64,000 nucleotides of DNA from NCBI GenBank assembly GCA_027491255.1, contig JAIXWM010000157.1, positions 47,261 to 111,260 on the forward strand, read 5' to 3'. Shown one piece after another: positions 35,564-42,827 of the stretch. The stretch comes from Rubrivivax sp. (lineage in GTDB: Bacteria; Pseudomonadota; Gammaproteobacteria; Burkholderiales; Burkholderiaceae_C). Position 1 is the stretch's first letter. Every line of letters begins with the position of its first letter. The notes under the pieces are model-generated. The model had not been told where the DNA came from. It ran no database searches and saw nothing but the letters and a program-made list of their open reading frames with translations. Made by a program: the position numbers and the translations under genes.

Positions 35564-36238
35564 ATGGCAGCGTCGGCGACCCTGGCTGACCGCATCGAGG
35601 CTGCACTGCCGCAGACACAGTGCACACGCTGCGGCTACCCGGACTGCCGCGCTTACGCCGAGGCGATCGCGCGCGGCGAGGCCGGGATCGCGCAATGTCC
35701 CCCTGGGGGGACGGAGGGCGTGCAGCGCCTGTCCACGTTGACGGGCCTTCCCGTGGTTCCACTGGACCCGTCGCATGGGACCGAAGGACCGCGGCAGTTG
35801 GCCGTGATCGACGAGACCTGGTGCATCGGCTGCACCTTGTGCATCAAGGCCTGTCCCGTCGACTGCATCGTCGGGGCGCCGAAATCCATGCATACGGTCA
35901 TCGAGCCGCTGTGCACGGGCTGCGAGTTGTGCCTGCCGGCCTGTCCCGTCGATTGCATCAGCCTGGAGACGGTCACCCCCGGGCTCAGCGGCTGGGCCGC
36001 TTGGAGCCCGGCCCAGGCCGACACGGCGCGGCAGCGCTACGCCTTCCATCGGCTGCGCGTCGAACGGGAACGGGCTGAACAGGACGAGCGGCTGGCCGCA
36101 AAGGCCGCTTCCAAGCTGGCCGACCTGGCATCGGCGAGCCAGATCACCGACCCCGAGGCATTGGCACGCAAGCGCGCCGTCGTCGAGGCGGCGCTCGAGC
36201 GCGCCCGCGCCCGGCGCCGGGGCCCGGCTGGGGGATGA
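35564..36238 (+). CDS. RnfB-like [4Fe-4S] ferredoxin
   Basis: A 224-residue electron carrier with the RnfB layout: an N-terminal four-Cys cluster domain (TQCTRCGYPDCRAYAEAIAR ... AQCPPGG), then a two-cluster ferredoxin domain with CIGCTLCIKACPVDCI (about residues 87-102) and CTGCELCLPACPVDCI (about 117-132). The N-terminal membrane helix of true RnfB is absent, and no other rnf genes lie nearby. The C-terminal 90 residues are charged and helical. It precedes nth by 31 bp, echoing the rnf-nth linkage of enterobacteria; its partner is unknown. Confidence 0.88.
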   Translation: MAASATLADRIEAALPQTQCTRCGYPDCRAYAEAIARGEAGIAQCPPGGTEGVQRLSTLTGLPVVPLDPSHGTEGPRQLAVIDETWCIGCTLCIKACPVDCIVGAPKSMHTVIEPLCTGCELCLPACPVDCISLETVTPGLSGWAAWSPAQADTARQRYAFHRLRVERERAEQDERLAAKAASKLADLASASQITDPEALARKRAVVEAALERARARRRGPAGG

Positions 36239-36269
36239 TTGCGCACCTCCAGTCACAGCCCGCCCTGCC

Positions 36270-36914
36270 ATGAAGACCGCCGACATCGAACCCTTCTTCG
36301 CCACACTCAAGGCAGCCAACCCACAACCGGTGACCGAGCTCCAGTACTCCAGCGTCTTCGAACTGCTGGCCGCGGTGCTGCTGTCGGCGCAGGCCACCGA
36401 CGTCAGCGTCAACAAGGCCACCCGCGGTCTGTTCGCACAGGCTCCGACACCGGCACGCATGCTCGCACTTGGCGTGGAGGGGGTGGAGGCCCACATCCGC
36501 ACGATCGGCCTGTACCGCAACAAGGCGCGCAACCTCGTCGAGACCTGCCGCCTGCTGATCGAGCGCCACGAGGGCAGCGTGCCGCGCTCTCGGGATGCGC
36601 TCGAAGCCTTGCCCGGTGTAGGCCGCAAGACCGCCAACGTCGTGCTCAACTGCGCCTTCGGTGAAGAGACGATGGCCGTGGACACACACATCTTCCGCGT
36701 CGGCAACCGCACCGGGCTGGCACCTGGGCGCAACCCCCTGGAGGTCGAGCGGGCTCTGCTGCGGCGCGTGCCGGCGGCTTACCGCGCTGACGCGCACCAC
36801 TGGCTGATCCTGCATGGTCGTTACGTCTGCAAGGCACGCCAGCCAGACTGTGCCCGCTGCGGCGTCAGCCGCTGGTGTGACGCCGCGCCAGGGCGCCGCA
36901 CGCGCGCCGCCTAG
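36270..36914 (+). CDS. nth: Endonuclease III (DNA glycosylase/AP lyase)
   Basis: A 214-residue base-excision repair enzyme that removes oxidised pyrimidines. The helix-hairpin-helix EALPGVGRKTANVVLN holds the catalytic Lys (GRKTAN), and VDTHIFRVGNR carries the catalytic Asp. The C-terminal [4Fe-4S] cluster has the C-x6-C-x2-C-x5-C pattern in CKARQPDCARCGVSRWC. It follows the rnfB-like gene, and the pair is probably co-transcribed. Confidence 0.96.
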   Translation: MKTADIEPFFATLKAANPQPVTELQYSSVFELLAAVLLSAQATDVSVNKATRGLFAQAPTPARMLALGVEGVEAHIRTIGLYRNKARNLVETCRLLIERHEGSVPRSRDALEALPGVGRKTANVVLNCAFGEETMAVDTHIFRVGNRTGLAPGRNPLEVERALLRRVPAAYRADAHHWLILHGRYVCKARQPDCARCGVSRWCDAAPGRRTRAA

Positions 36915-36942
36915 AATTGCGGCTTTAACTTGATTTCGCTTC

Positions 36943-37158
36943 ATGAACGATCCCACCCCGGTCGTCGAGCGTGTCGAGCGGCTGCTGCTGCGATACGAGG
37001 AATTGAAGCGAACCAACGACCTGTTGACGCGCCAGCTGGCCGCCGTCACGGCAGAGCGGGACAGCTTGAAGCTGCGGCTGAACACGGCGCGGGCGCGGGT
37101 CGACGCGCTGCTGGAGCGGCTTCCCGATACCAGCCCACCCGCCACAGGTGAGTCATGA
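36943..37158 (+). CDS. Small coiled-coil protein, ZapB-like (TIGR02449 type)
   Basis: A 71-residue protein that is one long predicted coiled coil (about residues 8-60), with the heptad-rich sequence ERVERLLLRYEELKRTNDLL. Such proteins lie next to zapA in many betaproteobacteria and are annotated as TIGR02449 or ZapB-like, presumed to act with ZapA at the Z-ring; that role is inferred from context. Its stop overlaps the zapA start by 4 bp (ATGA). A TAGAAT at 36912-36917 may be its -10. Confidence 0.8.
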   Translation: MNDPTPVVERVERLLLRYEELKRTNDLLTRQLAAVTAERDSLKLRLNTARARVDALLERLPDTSPPATGES

Positions 37159-37514
37159 ACCAGGTCGAAGTCACCATCCTCGGGCAGGGCTACCTGCTCG
37201 CCTGCCCGGAAGGCAGTGAGGCCAGACTGGAAGCCGCGGTGGCGACCGTCGATCGCGAGATGACGGCCATCCGTGATGCCGGCCGGATCAAGGCGCGTGA
37301 GCGCATTGCGGTGCTCGCCGCGCTGAACATCGCTTTTCAACTTGCGGACCGGGTGCAGGCGGACGCGCGCGCGCAGAGACAGGCCGCGGCCAGCCCCCCC
37401 GCCATCGCACCGCCCGGTCCGGCTCGGGCCGCGTCCGAAGGCACAGACCCGGCCTGGCAAGCGCTGATCTCACGTATCGATTCGGCACTGAGCAGTGACG
37501 GGCATTTGATCTGA
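37155..37514 (+). CDS. zapA: Cell division protein ZapA
   Basis: A 119-residue FtsZ-associated protein that bundles protofilaments at midcell. It begins MNQVEVTILGQGYLLACPEG, with the globular N-terminal domain followed by a long helix (ERIAVLAALNIAFQLADR). The tail is Ala/Pro rich. It overlaps the ZapB-like gene by 4 bp and is followed by 6S RNA, a conserved zapA-ssrS linkage in proteobacteria. Confidence 0.93.
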   Translation: MNQVEVTILGQGYLLACPEGSEARLEAAVATVDREMTAIRDAGRIKARERIAVLAALNIAFQLADRVQADARAQRQAAASPPAIAPPGPARAASEGTDPAWQALISRIDSALSSDGHLI

Positions 37515-37542
37515 GCCACAGGTCCGAACGCGCGCAGACCGC

Positions 37543-37548
37543 CATAAT
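37543..37548 (+). promoter_or_regulatory. -10 box of the 6S RNA promoter
   Basis: CATAAT lies seven bases before the predicted 5' end of 6S RNA at about 37554, the expected position for a sigma-70 -10. The -35 region around 37520-37526 (AGGTCC) is a poor match. Confidence 0.45.
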
Positions 37549-37553
37549 GGCGG

Positions 37554-37735
37554 CGTCCGGCGGGTTGGAAGGCTTAGTATTTCCTTGAACCGATGCTCAT
37601 TGAGCCAGGGCTTGGAACATCGCGAGGCGGGCGTGATCGTCTCGCGTCAGACGAACCCGAAGTCTTGCTGACCTCGCCCACCTGAACTTCCCTGAGGGTT
37701 CAGGAATGCGGTCTTCCAGCACGCCGGACACCTCG
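37554..37735 (+). ncRNA. ssrS: 6S RNA
   Basis: The interval folds as a long, partly open hairpin, as 6S RNA does. The closing stem GTCCGGCG (37555-37562) pairs with CGCCGGAC (37722-37729), extended by GGTTGGAAG against CTTCCAGC. Family-specific single-strand motifs are present on both sides: CCTTGAACCGATGCTC near the 5' end, and CCTGAACTTCCCTGAGGGTT near the 3' end. It lies directly after zapA, the conserved genomic site. 6S RNA sequesters sigma-70 holoenzyme in stationary phase. The ends are estimated from the stem and the -10. Confidence 0.85.
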
Positions 37736-37772
37736 TTCTCGCAACAGGCTGCTGCGCCTTGCTCTTCGACGC

Positions 37773-37778
37773 TATAAT
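37773..37778 (+). promoter_or_regulatory. -10 box of the rpsU promoter
   Basis: A perfect TATAAT sits 31 bp before the rpsU start, after the 3' end of 6S RNA. The -35 region (TGCTGC at 37750) is a poor match, giving a 17-bp spacer. A short leader follows. Confidence 0.5.
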
Positions 37779-37809
37779 CATTGTCTTTGTGTGACGACCT
37801 GCACCTGAT

Positions 37810-38022
37810 ATGACCACCATTCGCGTCAAGGAAAACGAGCCGTTCGATGTTGCCCTGCGCCGGTTCAAGCGCACCATCGAGAAGCTCGGCCTGCTGACCG
37901 AACTGCGCGCGCGCGAGTTCTACGAGAAGCCCACGTCCGAGCGCAAGCGCAAGAAGGCGGCCGCCGTCAAGCGCCACTTCAAGCGCGTGCGCAGCATGCA
38001 GCTGCCCAAGAAGCTCTACTGA
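37810..38022 (+). CDS. rpsU: 30S ribosomal protein S21
   Basis: A 70-residue basic protein of the 30S subunit, needed for initiation on natural mRNAs. It begins MTTIRVKENEPFDVALRRFK and has the conserved FYEKPTSERKRKKAAAVKR. It is followed by a strong intrinsic terminator and then yqeY, the usual rpsU-yqeY linkage. Confidence 0.97.
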   Translation: MTTIRVKENEPFDVALRRFKRTIEKLGLLTELRAREFYEKPTSERKRKKAAAVKRHFKRVRSMQLPKKLY

Positions 38023-38047
38023 CACCGCAAGGTCGGTCATACCCGAC

Positions 38048-38079
38048 AGCCCGCGCGGGTGACCAGCGCGGGCTTTTTT
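38048..38079 (+). terminator. Rho-independent terminator after rpsU
   Basis: AGCCCGCGC (38048-38056) pairs with GCGCGGGCT (38066-38074), with a 9-base loop, followed by a run of six T through 38079. It ends 19 bp before the yqeY start, so yqeY may be read by partial read-through. Confidence 0.85.
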
Positions 38080-38097
38080 CGTGAGCGGGGGAACATC

Positions 38098-38544
38098 TTG
38101 AGCTTGAGAGAACGCATCCAGGACGACATGAAGGCGGCCATGCGCGCGAAGGAGGCCGACCGCCTCTCGACCATCCGCATGCTGCTGGCGGCCTGCAAGC
38201 AGCGTGAAGTCGATGAGCGCATCGTCCTGGACGACGCCGCCGTCGTCGGCATCGTCGACAAGCTGATCAAGCAGCGCAAGGATTCCATCGCGGCCTTCCG
38301 GCAGGCCGGGCGCACCGACCTGGTCGACAAGGAGACCGCCGAGGTCGCGGTGCTGGAAGCCTACCTGCCCCAGCGCTTGAACGCCGAGCAGATCGCGGCA
38401 GTCGTGGCCACCATCGTTGCCGAGCTCGGTGCTGCCGGTCCTGGCGACATGGGCAAGGTCATGGCTGCGGCCAAGTCGCGCCTGGCCGGGCAGGCCGAGA
38501 TGAGCCTCGTGTCTGCCGCCGTAAAGCAATGCCTGTCCCGTTGA
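38098..38544 (+). CDS. YqeY/GatB-domain protein
   Basis: A 148-residue helical protein of the YqeY family, related to the tRNA-binding tail of GatB. It starts with TTG at 38098 (then SLRERIQDDMKAAMRAKEAD), which restores the family N-terminus; there is a GCGGGGGAA stretch upstream. The conserved segment RLSTIRMLLAACKQREVDER and QRKDSIAAFRQAGR are present. Its function is not firmly known; it follows rpsU in many bacteria. Confidence 0.88.
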   Translation: MSLRERIQDDMKAAMRAKEADRLSTIRMLLAACKQREVDERIVLDDAAVVGIVDKLIKQRKDSIAAFRQAGRTDLVDKETAEVAVLEAYLPQRLNAEQIAAVVATIVAELGAAGPGDMGKVMAAAKSRLAGQAEMSLVSAAVKQCLSR

Positions 38545-38562
38545 GAGGCTGAGGAGTCCGCC

Positions 38563-38910
38563 GTGTCCCCATCCCTGCCCACCCAGCAGATTGCAGCTGG
38601 CGTCTGCGTCGCGCCCCAGTTGAGCCCCGAGGCGATGGCCGAGGCAGCGCGCGCGGGCTTCCGCAGCGTCGTCAACAACCGCCCGGACTTCGAAGGCGGC
38701 CCCGACCAGCCCACCAACGCGCAGATCGAGGCCGCGGCCCGCGCCGCTGGGCTCGAGTACCGGTACCTGCCGGTCTCGGGCGCCTACCAGTCGCCAGAAG
38801 ATGCCGCTGCGATGGTCCGGCTACTCGCAGAACTGCCTCGCCCGTTGTTGATGTTCTGCCGCTCGGGCGCGCGGTCGGCACGGCTGTACCAACTGTCCCT
38901 CGAGGCCTGA
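38563..38910 (+). CDS. TIGR01244-family sulfur transferase/phosphatase-like protein
   Basis: A 115-residue protein of the family that also forms the N-terminal domain of BLH (beta-lactamase hydrolase-like) proteins. It has a protein tyrosine phosphatase-like fold with an active-site loop FCRSGARSARLYQL, Cys-x4-Arg-Ser. The early FRSVVNNRPDFEG segment is typical. The reaction in vivo is unknown; in related proteins the domain links to sulfide or persulfide metabolism. It begins 18 bp after yqeY. Confidence 0.85.
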   Translation: MSPSLPTQQIAAGVCVAPQLSPEAMAEAARAGFRSVVNNRPDFEGGPDQPTNAQIEAAARAAGLEYRYLPVSGAYQSPEDAAAMVRLLAELPRPLLMFCRSGARSARLYQLSLEA

Positions 38911-39016
38911 AGCCTCCGCCCGGACGCCACTCGGCCTCCGGCCAAGACCGATTTACGGGACAATCTCGACCGGTGCGCTACCGGGCCGCTCTGCCCGAAT
39001 TCCCACGAGGCGTCTC

Positions 39017-39619
39017 ATGCAAGCCTTGCTGAAACTCTCCGCCGTCATCGACCGACTCAACGAATGGGTCGGCAAGGTGGTCATGTGGCTCGTGCTCGCC
39101 GCCGTGCTGATCAGTTCCGGCAACGCGATCATGCGCAAGGCCTTCAATATCGGCTCGAACGCCTACCTCGAGATCCAGTGGTACCTGTTCGCTGCGGTCT
39201 TCATGCTCGGCGTGGGCTACGTGATGCTGAAGAACGCGCACGTGCGCATCGACTTCATCTCGTCGCGCCTGAGCAAGCGCACGAACGCGCTGATCGACGC
39301 CATCGGCATCGTGGTCTTCACGATCCCGCTGTCGGTCATTCTGATAGAGCTTTCCTGGCCAATCTTCGAGCGGGCGTGGATCTCCGGCGAGGTGAGTTCG
39401 AACGCCGGAGGATTGATCCGCTGGCCGGTGCTGCTGTTGATTCCCGTGGGCTTCTCGATCCTGTTGCTGCAGTCTGCCTCTGAATTGATCAAGCGCATTG
39501 CCTTCCTCACGGGGCGGCGAGACGAGCCTTTCAGCGTCGAGGCCCAGAAATCCGACGAGGAACTGCTGGCCGAGGAACTCGCGGCCGAGGCCCAGAAGAA
39601 GCTGGCGGGAGCCAACTGA
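39017..39619 (+). CDS. dctQ: TRAP transporter small permease (DctQ)
   Basis: A 200-residue membrane protein with four predicted helices, the small Q subunit of a sodium-driven TRAP transporter. The conserved AYLEIQWYLFAAVFMLGVGY and KNAHVRIDFIS lie in the centre. The C-terminal 35 residues are charged, ending EEELAAEAQKK-like. The dctM ATG follows its stop by one base. The substrate is suggested by the facing TakP-like binding protein. Confidence 0.93.
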   Translation: MQALLKLSAVIDRLNEWVGKVVMWLVLAAVLISSGNAIMRKAFNIGSNAYLEIQWYLFAAVFMLGVGYVMLKNAHVRIDFISSRLSKRTNALIDAIGIVVFTIPLSVILIELSWPIFERAWISGEVSSNAGGLIRWPVLLLIPVGFSILLLQSASELIKRIAFLTGRRDEPFSVEAQKSDEELLAEELAAEAQKKLAGAN

Positions 39620-39620
39620 G

Positions 39621-41489
39621 ATGACTGCCTTCATCGCCCAGAACTTCGTGCCCCTGCTTTTCGGCGGGCTGCTTTTCTTCCTGCTGACGGGTATCCCGGT
39701 GGCTTTCGGGCTGGCGGCCACGGGCCTGCTGTTCGGCTTCATCGGGATGGAGGTCGGGCTGTTCCCGGCCAACATGTTCGGAGCGCTGCCGCTGCGGGTG
39801 TTCAACATCATGCAGAACGACACGCTTCTGGCGATCCCCTTCTTCACCTTCATGGGCATCATCCTCGAACGCTCCCGCATGGCCGAGGATCTGCTCGAGA
39901 CCGTGGGTCAGGTCTTCGGGCCTATGCGGGGTGGCCTGGCGGTGGCTGTCATCCTGGTGGGCGCGCTGCTCGCCGCCACCACCGGTGTCGTTGCCGCTGC
40001 GGTCATCTCGATGGGCCTGATCTCGCTGCCCATCATGCTGCGTTACGGGTACAACCGCACCATCGCCACCGGCACGATCACGGCCTCAGGCACGCTGGCC
40101 CAGGCGATCCCGCCTTCGCTTGTCCTGATCGTGCTGGCGGACCAACTCGGCCGCTCGGTCGGTGACATGTACGCAGGCGCACTGATTCCGGGTCTGTTGC
40201 TCGTCGGGCTCTACCTGCTCTTCGTCTTCGCCGTTGCGATCGTTCGGCCATCCTGGGTTCCCGCACTGCCCCTGGAGGCACGGATCTACCGCGAGAGCAG
40301 CGGTGCGAGCGGGCACAAGTCTCTGATCGTGCTGCTGATTGCGGTTGCAATCGCAGGGTACGGCTGGTCCACGATCCATGACAGCATGCTCAGCCGCATC
40401 ATCCAACGGCCGAACCCCGCCACCGGCGACGAAATCCTCATCCTGTCGTTGACGATCTCCTCGCTGCTGGCGCTCTTGATCGCACTGCTGAACAAGGCGC
40501 TGGGCTTGCGCCTGCTGTCGCGCCTGGCCGAACGCGTCACCTTCGTGCTGATCCCGCCGCTTGTGCTGATCTTCCTGGTCCTGGGAACGATCTTCCTTGG
40601 CGTGGCAACTCCCACCGAGGGTGGAGCGATGGGTGCGGTCGGCGCCCTCGCAATGGCCTTCGCGCGCAAGCGCCTGGACCTGAAACTCACCCGCCAGGCG
40701 CTGGACAGCACTGCCAAGCTCTCGACCTTCGTGCTGTTCATCCTGATCGGTTCGACCGTCTTCAGCTTCACCTTCAACGCTGCGGACGGCCACGTCTGGG
40801 TCGAGCACCTGTTCGACCAGCTGCCCGGCGGTGCACTCGGTTTCCTGGTCGTCGTCAACGTCCTCGTCTTCATCCTCGGCTGCTTCATCGACTTCTTCGA
40901 GATCGCCTTCATCGTGATCCCGATGCTCGCCCCGGTGGCCGCGAAGATCCTTCCGGAATTGCTCCCGGGCGTGCCCGAGGATGCGGTGATGATCTGGTTC
41001 GGTGTCATCATCGCGATGAACCTGCAGACCTCCTTCCTCACGCCCCCCTTCGGCTTCGCGCTGTTCTACCTGCGCAGCGTCGCACCGAAGGAGGACTACC
41101 GCGACCGCGTCACGCAGCAGACCATTCCCGCCGTCACGACCGGGCAGATCTACAAGGGCTCGATCGCCTTCATCATCCTGCAGCTGATCATGGTGGCCGC
41201 GGTCATCGCGTACCCGAAACTGGTCATAGACGGGCTGGATGACGGCAAGCCCAAGGTCGACGTCGACAAGGCACTGGAGCAACTGATCCAGAAGGACACC
41301 GGCGCATCACCGCCATCGGATCCGGCCTCGATGCTCCAGCCAGGCGGTGGTGCGTCGGCGCCGGGCACGGCACCCACGGGGTCTGCGCTCGAGCCTTCGC
41401 CTGCGCCTTCAGCAGGCCAGGCAGCCGACGATCCGATGAAGGGGCTTCTGGAAGCCCTGAAGGAAGATCAGCTGAAGAAGAACAAGTGA
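39621..41489 (+). CDS. dctM: TRAP transporter large permease (DctM)
   Basis: A 622-residue membrane subunit with about 12-13 helices, the ion-coupled translocating part of a TRAP transporter. The N-terminal part contains PFFTFMGIILERSRMAEDLL and GVVAAAVISMGLISLPIMLR; the C-terminal half has PPLVLIFLVLGTIFLGVATP-TEGGA. The protein is larger than the 430 residues of simple DctM and has an extra loop region near residues 210-320. The last 60 residues are a Pro/Ala/Ser-rich tail. It starts one base after dctQ. A bidirectional terminator follows. Confidence 0.94.
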   Translation: MTAFIAQNFVPLLFGGLLFFLLTGIPVAFGLAATGLLFGFIGMEVGLFPANMFGALPLRVFNIMQNDTLLAIPFFTFMGIILERSRMAEDLLETVGQVFGPMRGGLAVAVILVGALLAATTGVVAAAVISMGLISLPIMLRYGYNRTIATGTITASGTLAQAIPPSLVLIVLADQLGRSVGDMYAGALIPGLLLVGLYLLFVFAVAIVRPSWVPALPLEARIYRESSGASGHKSLIVLLIAVAIAGYGWSTIHDSMLSRIIQRPNPATGDEILILSLTISSLLALLIALLNKALGLRLLSRLAERVTFVLIPPLVLIFLVLGTIFLGVATPTEGGAMGAVGALAMAFARKRLDLKLTRQALDSTAKLSTFVLFILIGSTVFSFTFNAADGHVWVEHLFDQLPGGALGFLVVVNVLVFILGCFIDFFEIAFIVIPMLAPVAAKILPELLPGVPEDAVMIWFGVIIAMNLQTSFLTPPFGFALFYLRSVAPKEDYRDRVTQQTIPAVTTGQIYKGSIAFIILQLIMVAAVIAYPKLVIDGLDDGKPKVDVDKALEQLIQKDTGASPPSDPASMLQPGGGASAPGTAPTGSALEPSPAPSAGQAADDPMKGLLEALKEDQLKKNK

Positions 41490-41547
41490 GGGATTCCGCG
41501 TGATGCAGCGGTAGCGTCGCTGCGCTGGCGCGGCGTCGGAACCCAAA

Positions 41548-41580
41548 AGCAAAAGGCCCCGCGATGCGGGGCCTTTTGCT
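41548..41580. terminator. Bidirectional intrinsic terminator between dctM and takP-like gene
   Basis: A 15-bp perfect stem (AGCAAAAGGCCCCGC / GCGGGGCCTTTTGCT) with a 3-base loop lies between convergent genes. A-tracts on one side and T-tracts on the other within the stem base suit termination on both strands. Confidence 0.9.
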
Positions 41581-41619
41581 TCGTGCCGGGCGCTGCCACC
41601 GAGGCTGCGCCCGTCAGCA

Positions 41620-42699
41620 TCACAGACGCTGCGCCTGCATGAAGTCGTCGAAGCCGGCCTCGGAGAAGCGGAACCAGAGGTTGGCATCGCGGCGGAACGA
41701 GGCCATGTCCTCGTAGATCTTCTTCCACGCCGGGTTCGTCCCCGACAGTTCGCTGTACAGCGCCTGGCTCTCCTTGAAGGCCGAGTCCATGATGTCGCGG
41801 GGGAAGCGGAAGAGCTTCGCGCCGTTGGCCACCAGCCGCTTCAGCGCCGCGGGGTTGCGGGCATCGTAGCGAGCCTGCATCACGTTGTGAGCGTGGCCGG
41901 CGGCCGCTTCGATGATCGCCTTGTTCTCGGCCGACAGGCTGTTGAACGCGCGGGTGTTCACGTAGAAGTCGAGCTGGGGCCCGCCTTCCCACCAGCCCGG
42001 GTAGGCGTAGAAGGGCGCAACCTTGTAGAAACCGAGCTTTTCGTCGTCGTAGGGACCCACCCACTCGGCAGCGTCGATCGTGCCCTTTTCCAGGGCCTGG
42101 TAGATTTCACCGCCAGGAATGTTCTGAGGCACGCCACCCAAGCGCTCGAAGACGCGGCCGCTGAAGCCACCGGTGCGGAACTTCTGGCCCTTGAGGTCCG
42201 CCAGCGACTTGATCTCGCGGCGCCACCAACCGCCCATCTGCGCGCCGGTGTTCCCGCCGATGAAGTTGATGATGTTGTAGTTGGCGTAGAACTCGCGCAT
42301 CAGCTTCAGCCCGTTGCCGTCGAGCATCCACGAGGTCATCTGGCGCGAGTTCAGGCTGAACGGAATCGCGCAGCCGAGCGCAAACGTCGGATCCTTGCCA
42401 AAGTAGTAATACGGGGCGGTATGAGACATCTCGACCGTGCCGGCCTGCAGGGCATCAACCTGGTTGAAACCGCCGACCAGTTCTCCGTTGGGGTGGACGG
42501 AGATCTGGAAACGCCCTCCGGTCATGTCATTGACCGCCTTGGCGAAGACCTCGGCCGCACCATAGATGGTGTCGAGCGCCTTCGGGAAGGCTGAAGTCAG
42601 GCGCCAGCGGATGTTGGCCTGGGCATGCACGGCTGGCGCGACGCCAGCAGCCAGCACGCCGGCGATCCCGGCGCCTTGGACAAATGAACGACGTTCCAT
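41620..42699 (-). CDS. TRAP transporter substrate-binding protein, TakP-like
   Basis: A 359-residue periplasmic binding protein. The N-terminus MERRSFVQGAGIAGVLAAGV is a Tat-type signal (RRSFV). The mature protein closely matches the pattern of the 2-oxo-acid binder TakP: the YYYFGKDPTFALGCAIPFSL segment, TGAQMGGW, and the EWVGPYDDEKLGFYKVAPFY signature with the ligand-site Trp and Asp. It probably captures pyruvate-like or other 2-oxo acids for DctQM. It is convergent with dctQM across a shared terminator, so it forms its own transcription unit. AGGAG lies eight bases before the ATG at 42699. Confidence 0.9.
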   Translation of the reverse strand: MERRSFVQGAGIAGVLAAGVAPAVHAQANIRWRLTSAFPKALDTIYGAAEVFAKAVNDMTGGRFQISVHPNGELVGGFNQVDALQAGTVEMSHTAPYYYFGKDPTFALGCAIPFSLNSRQMTSWMLDGNGLKLMREFYANYNIINFIGGNTGAQMGGWWRREIKSLADLKGQKFRTGGFSGRVFERLGGVPQNIPGGEIYQALEKGTIDAAEWVGPYDDEKLGFYKVAPFYAYPGWWEGGPQLDFYVNTRAFNSLSAENKAIIEAAAGHAHNVMQARYDARNPAALKRLVANGAKLFRFPRDIMDSAFKESQALYSELSGTNPAWKKIYEDMASFRRDANLWFRFSEAGFDDFMQAQRL

Positions 42700-42827
42700 C
42701 GAAGAACTCCTGAGGTGGAAAAGGGAAGAGGACGAGCGATTACTGCCCGCAAACACTGCAAGCAGCGGAGATTCTAGAAGTACGCGACTCGCCACTCCGC
42801 GCGGGTTTCCCCGCGTCTCGGTGGGGT

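Noticed and set aside
34151..36733. Minus-strand frame of 860 codons opposite phaZ, rnfB-like and nth
   Set aside because: It is antisense to three genes with intact motifs and has biased composition typical of a shadow frame.
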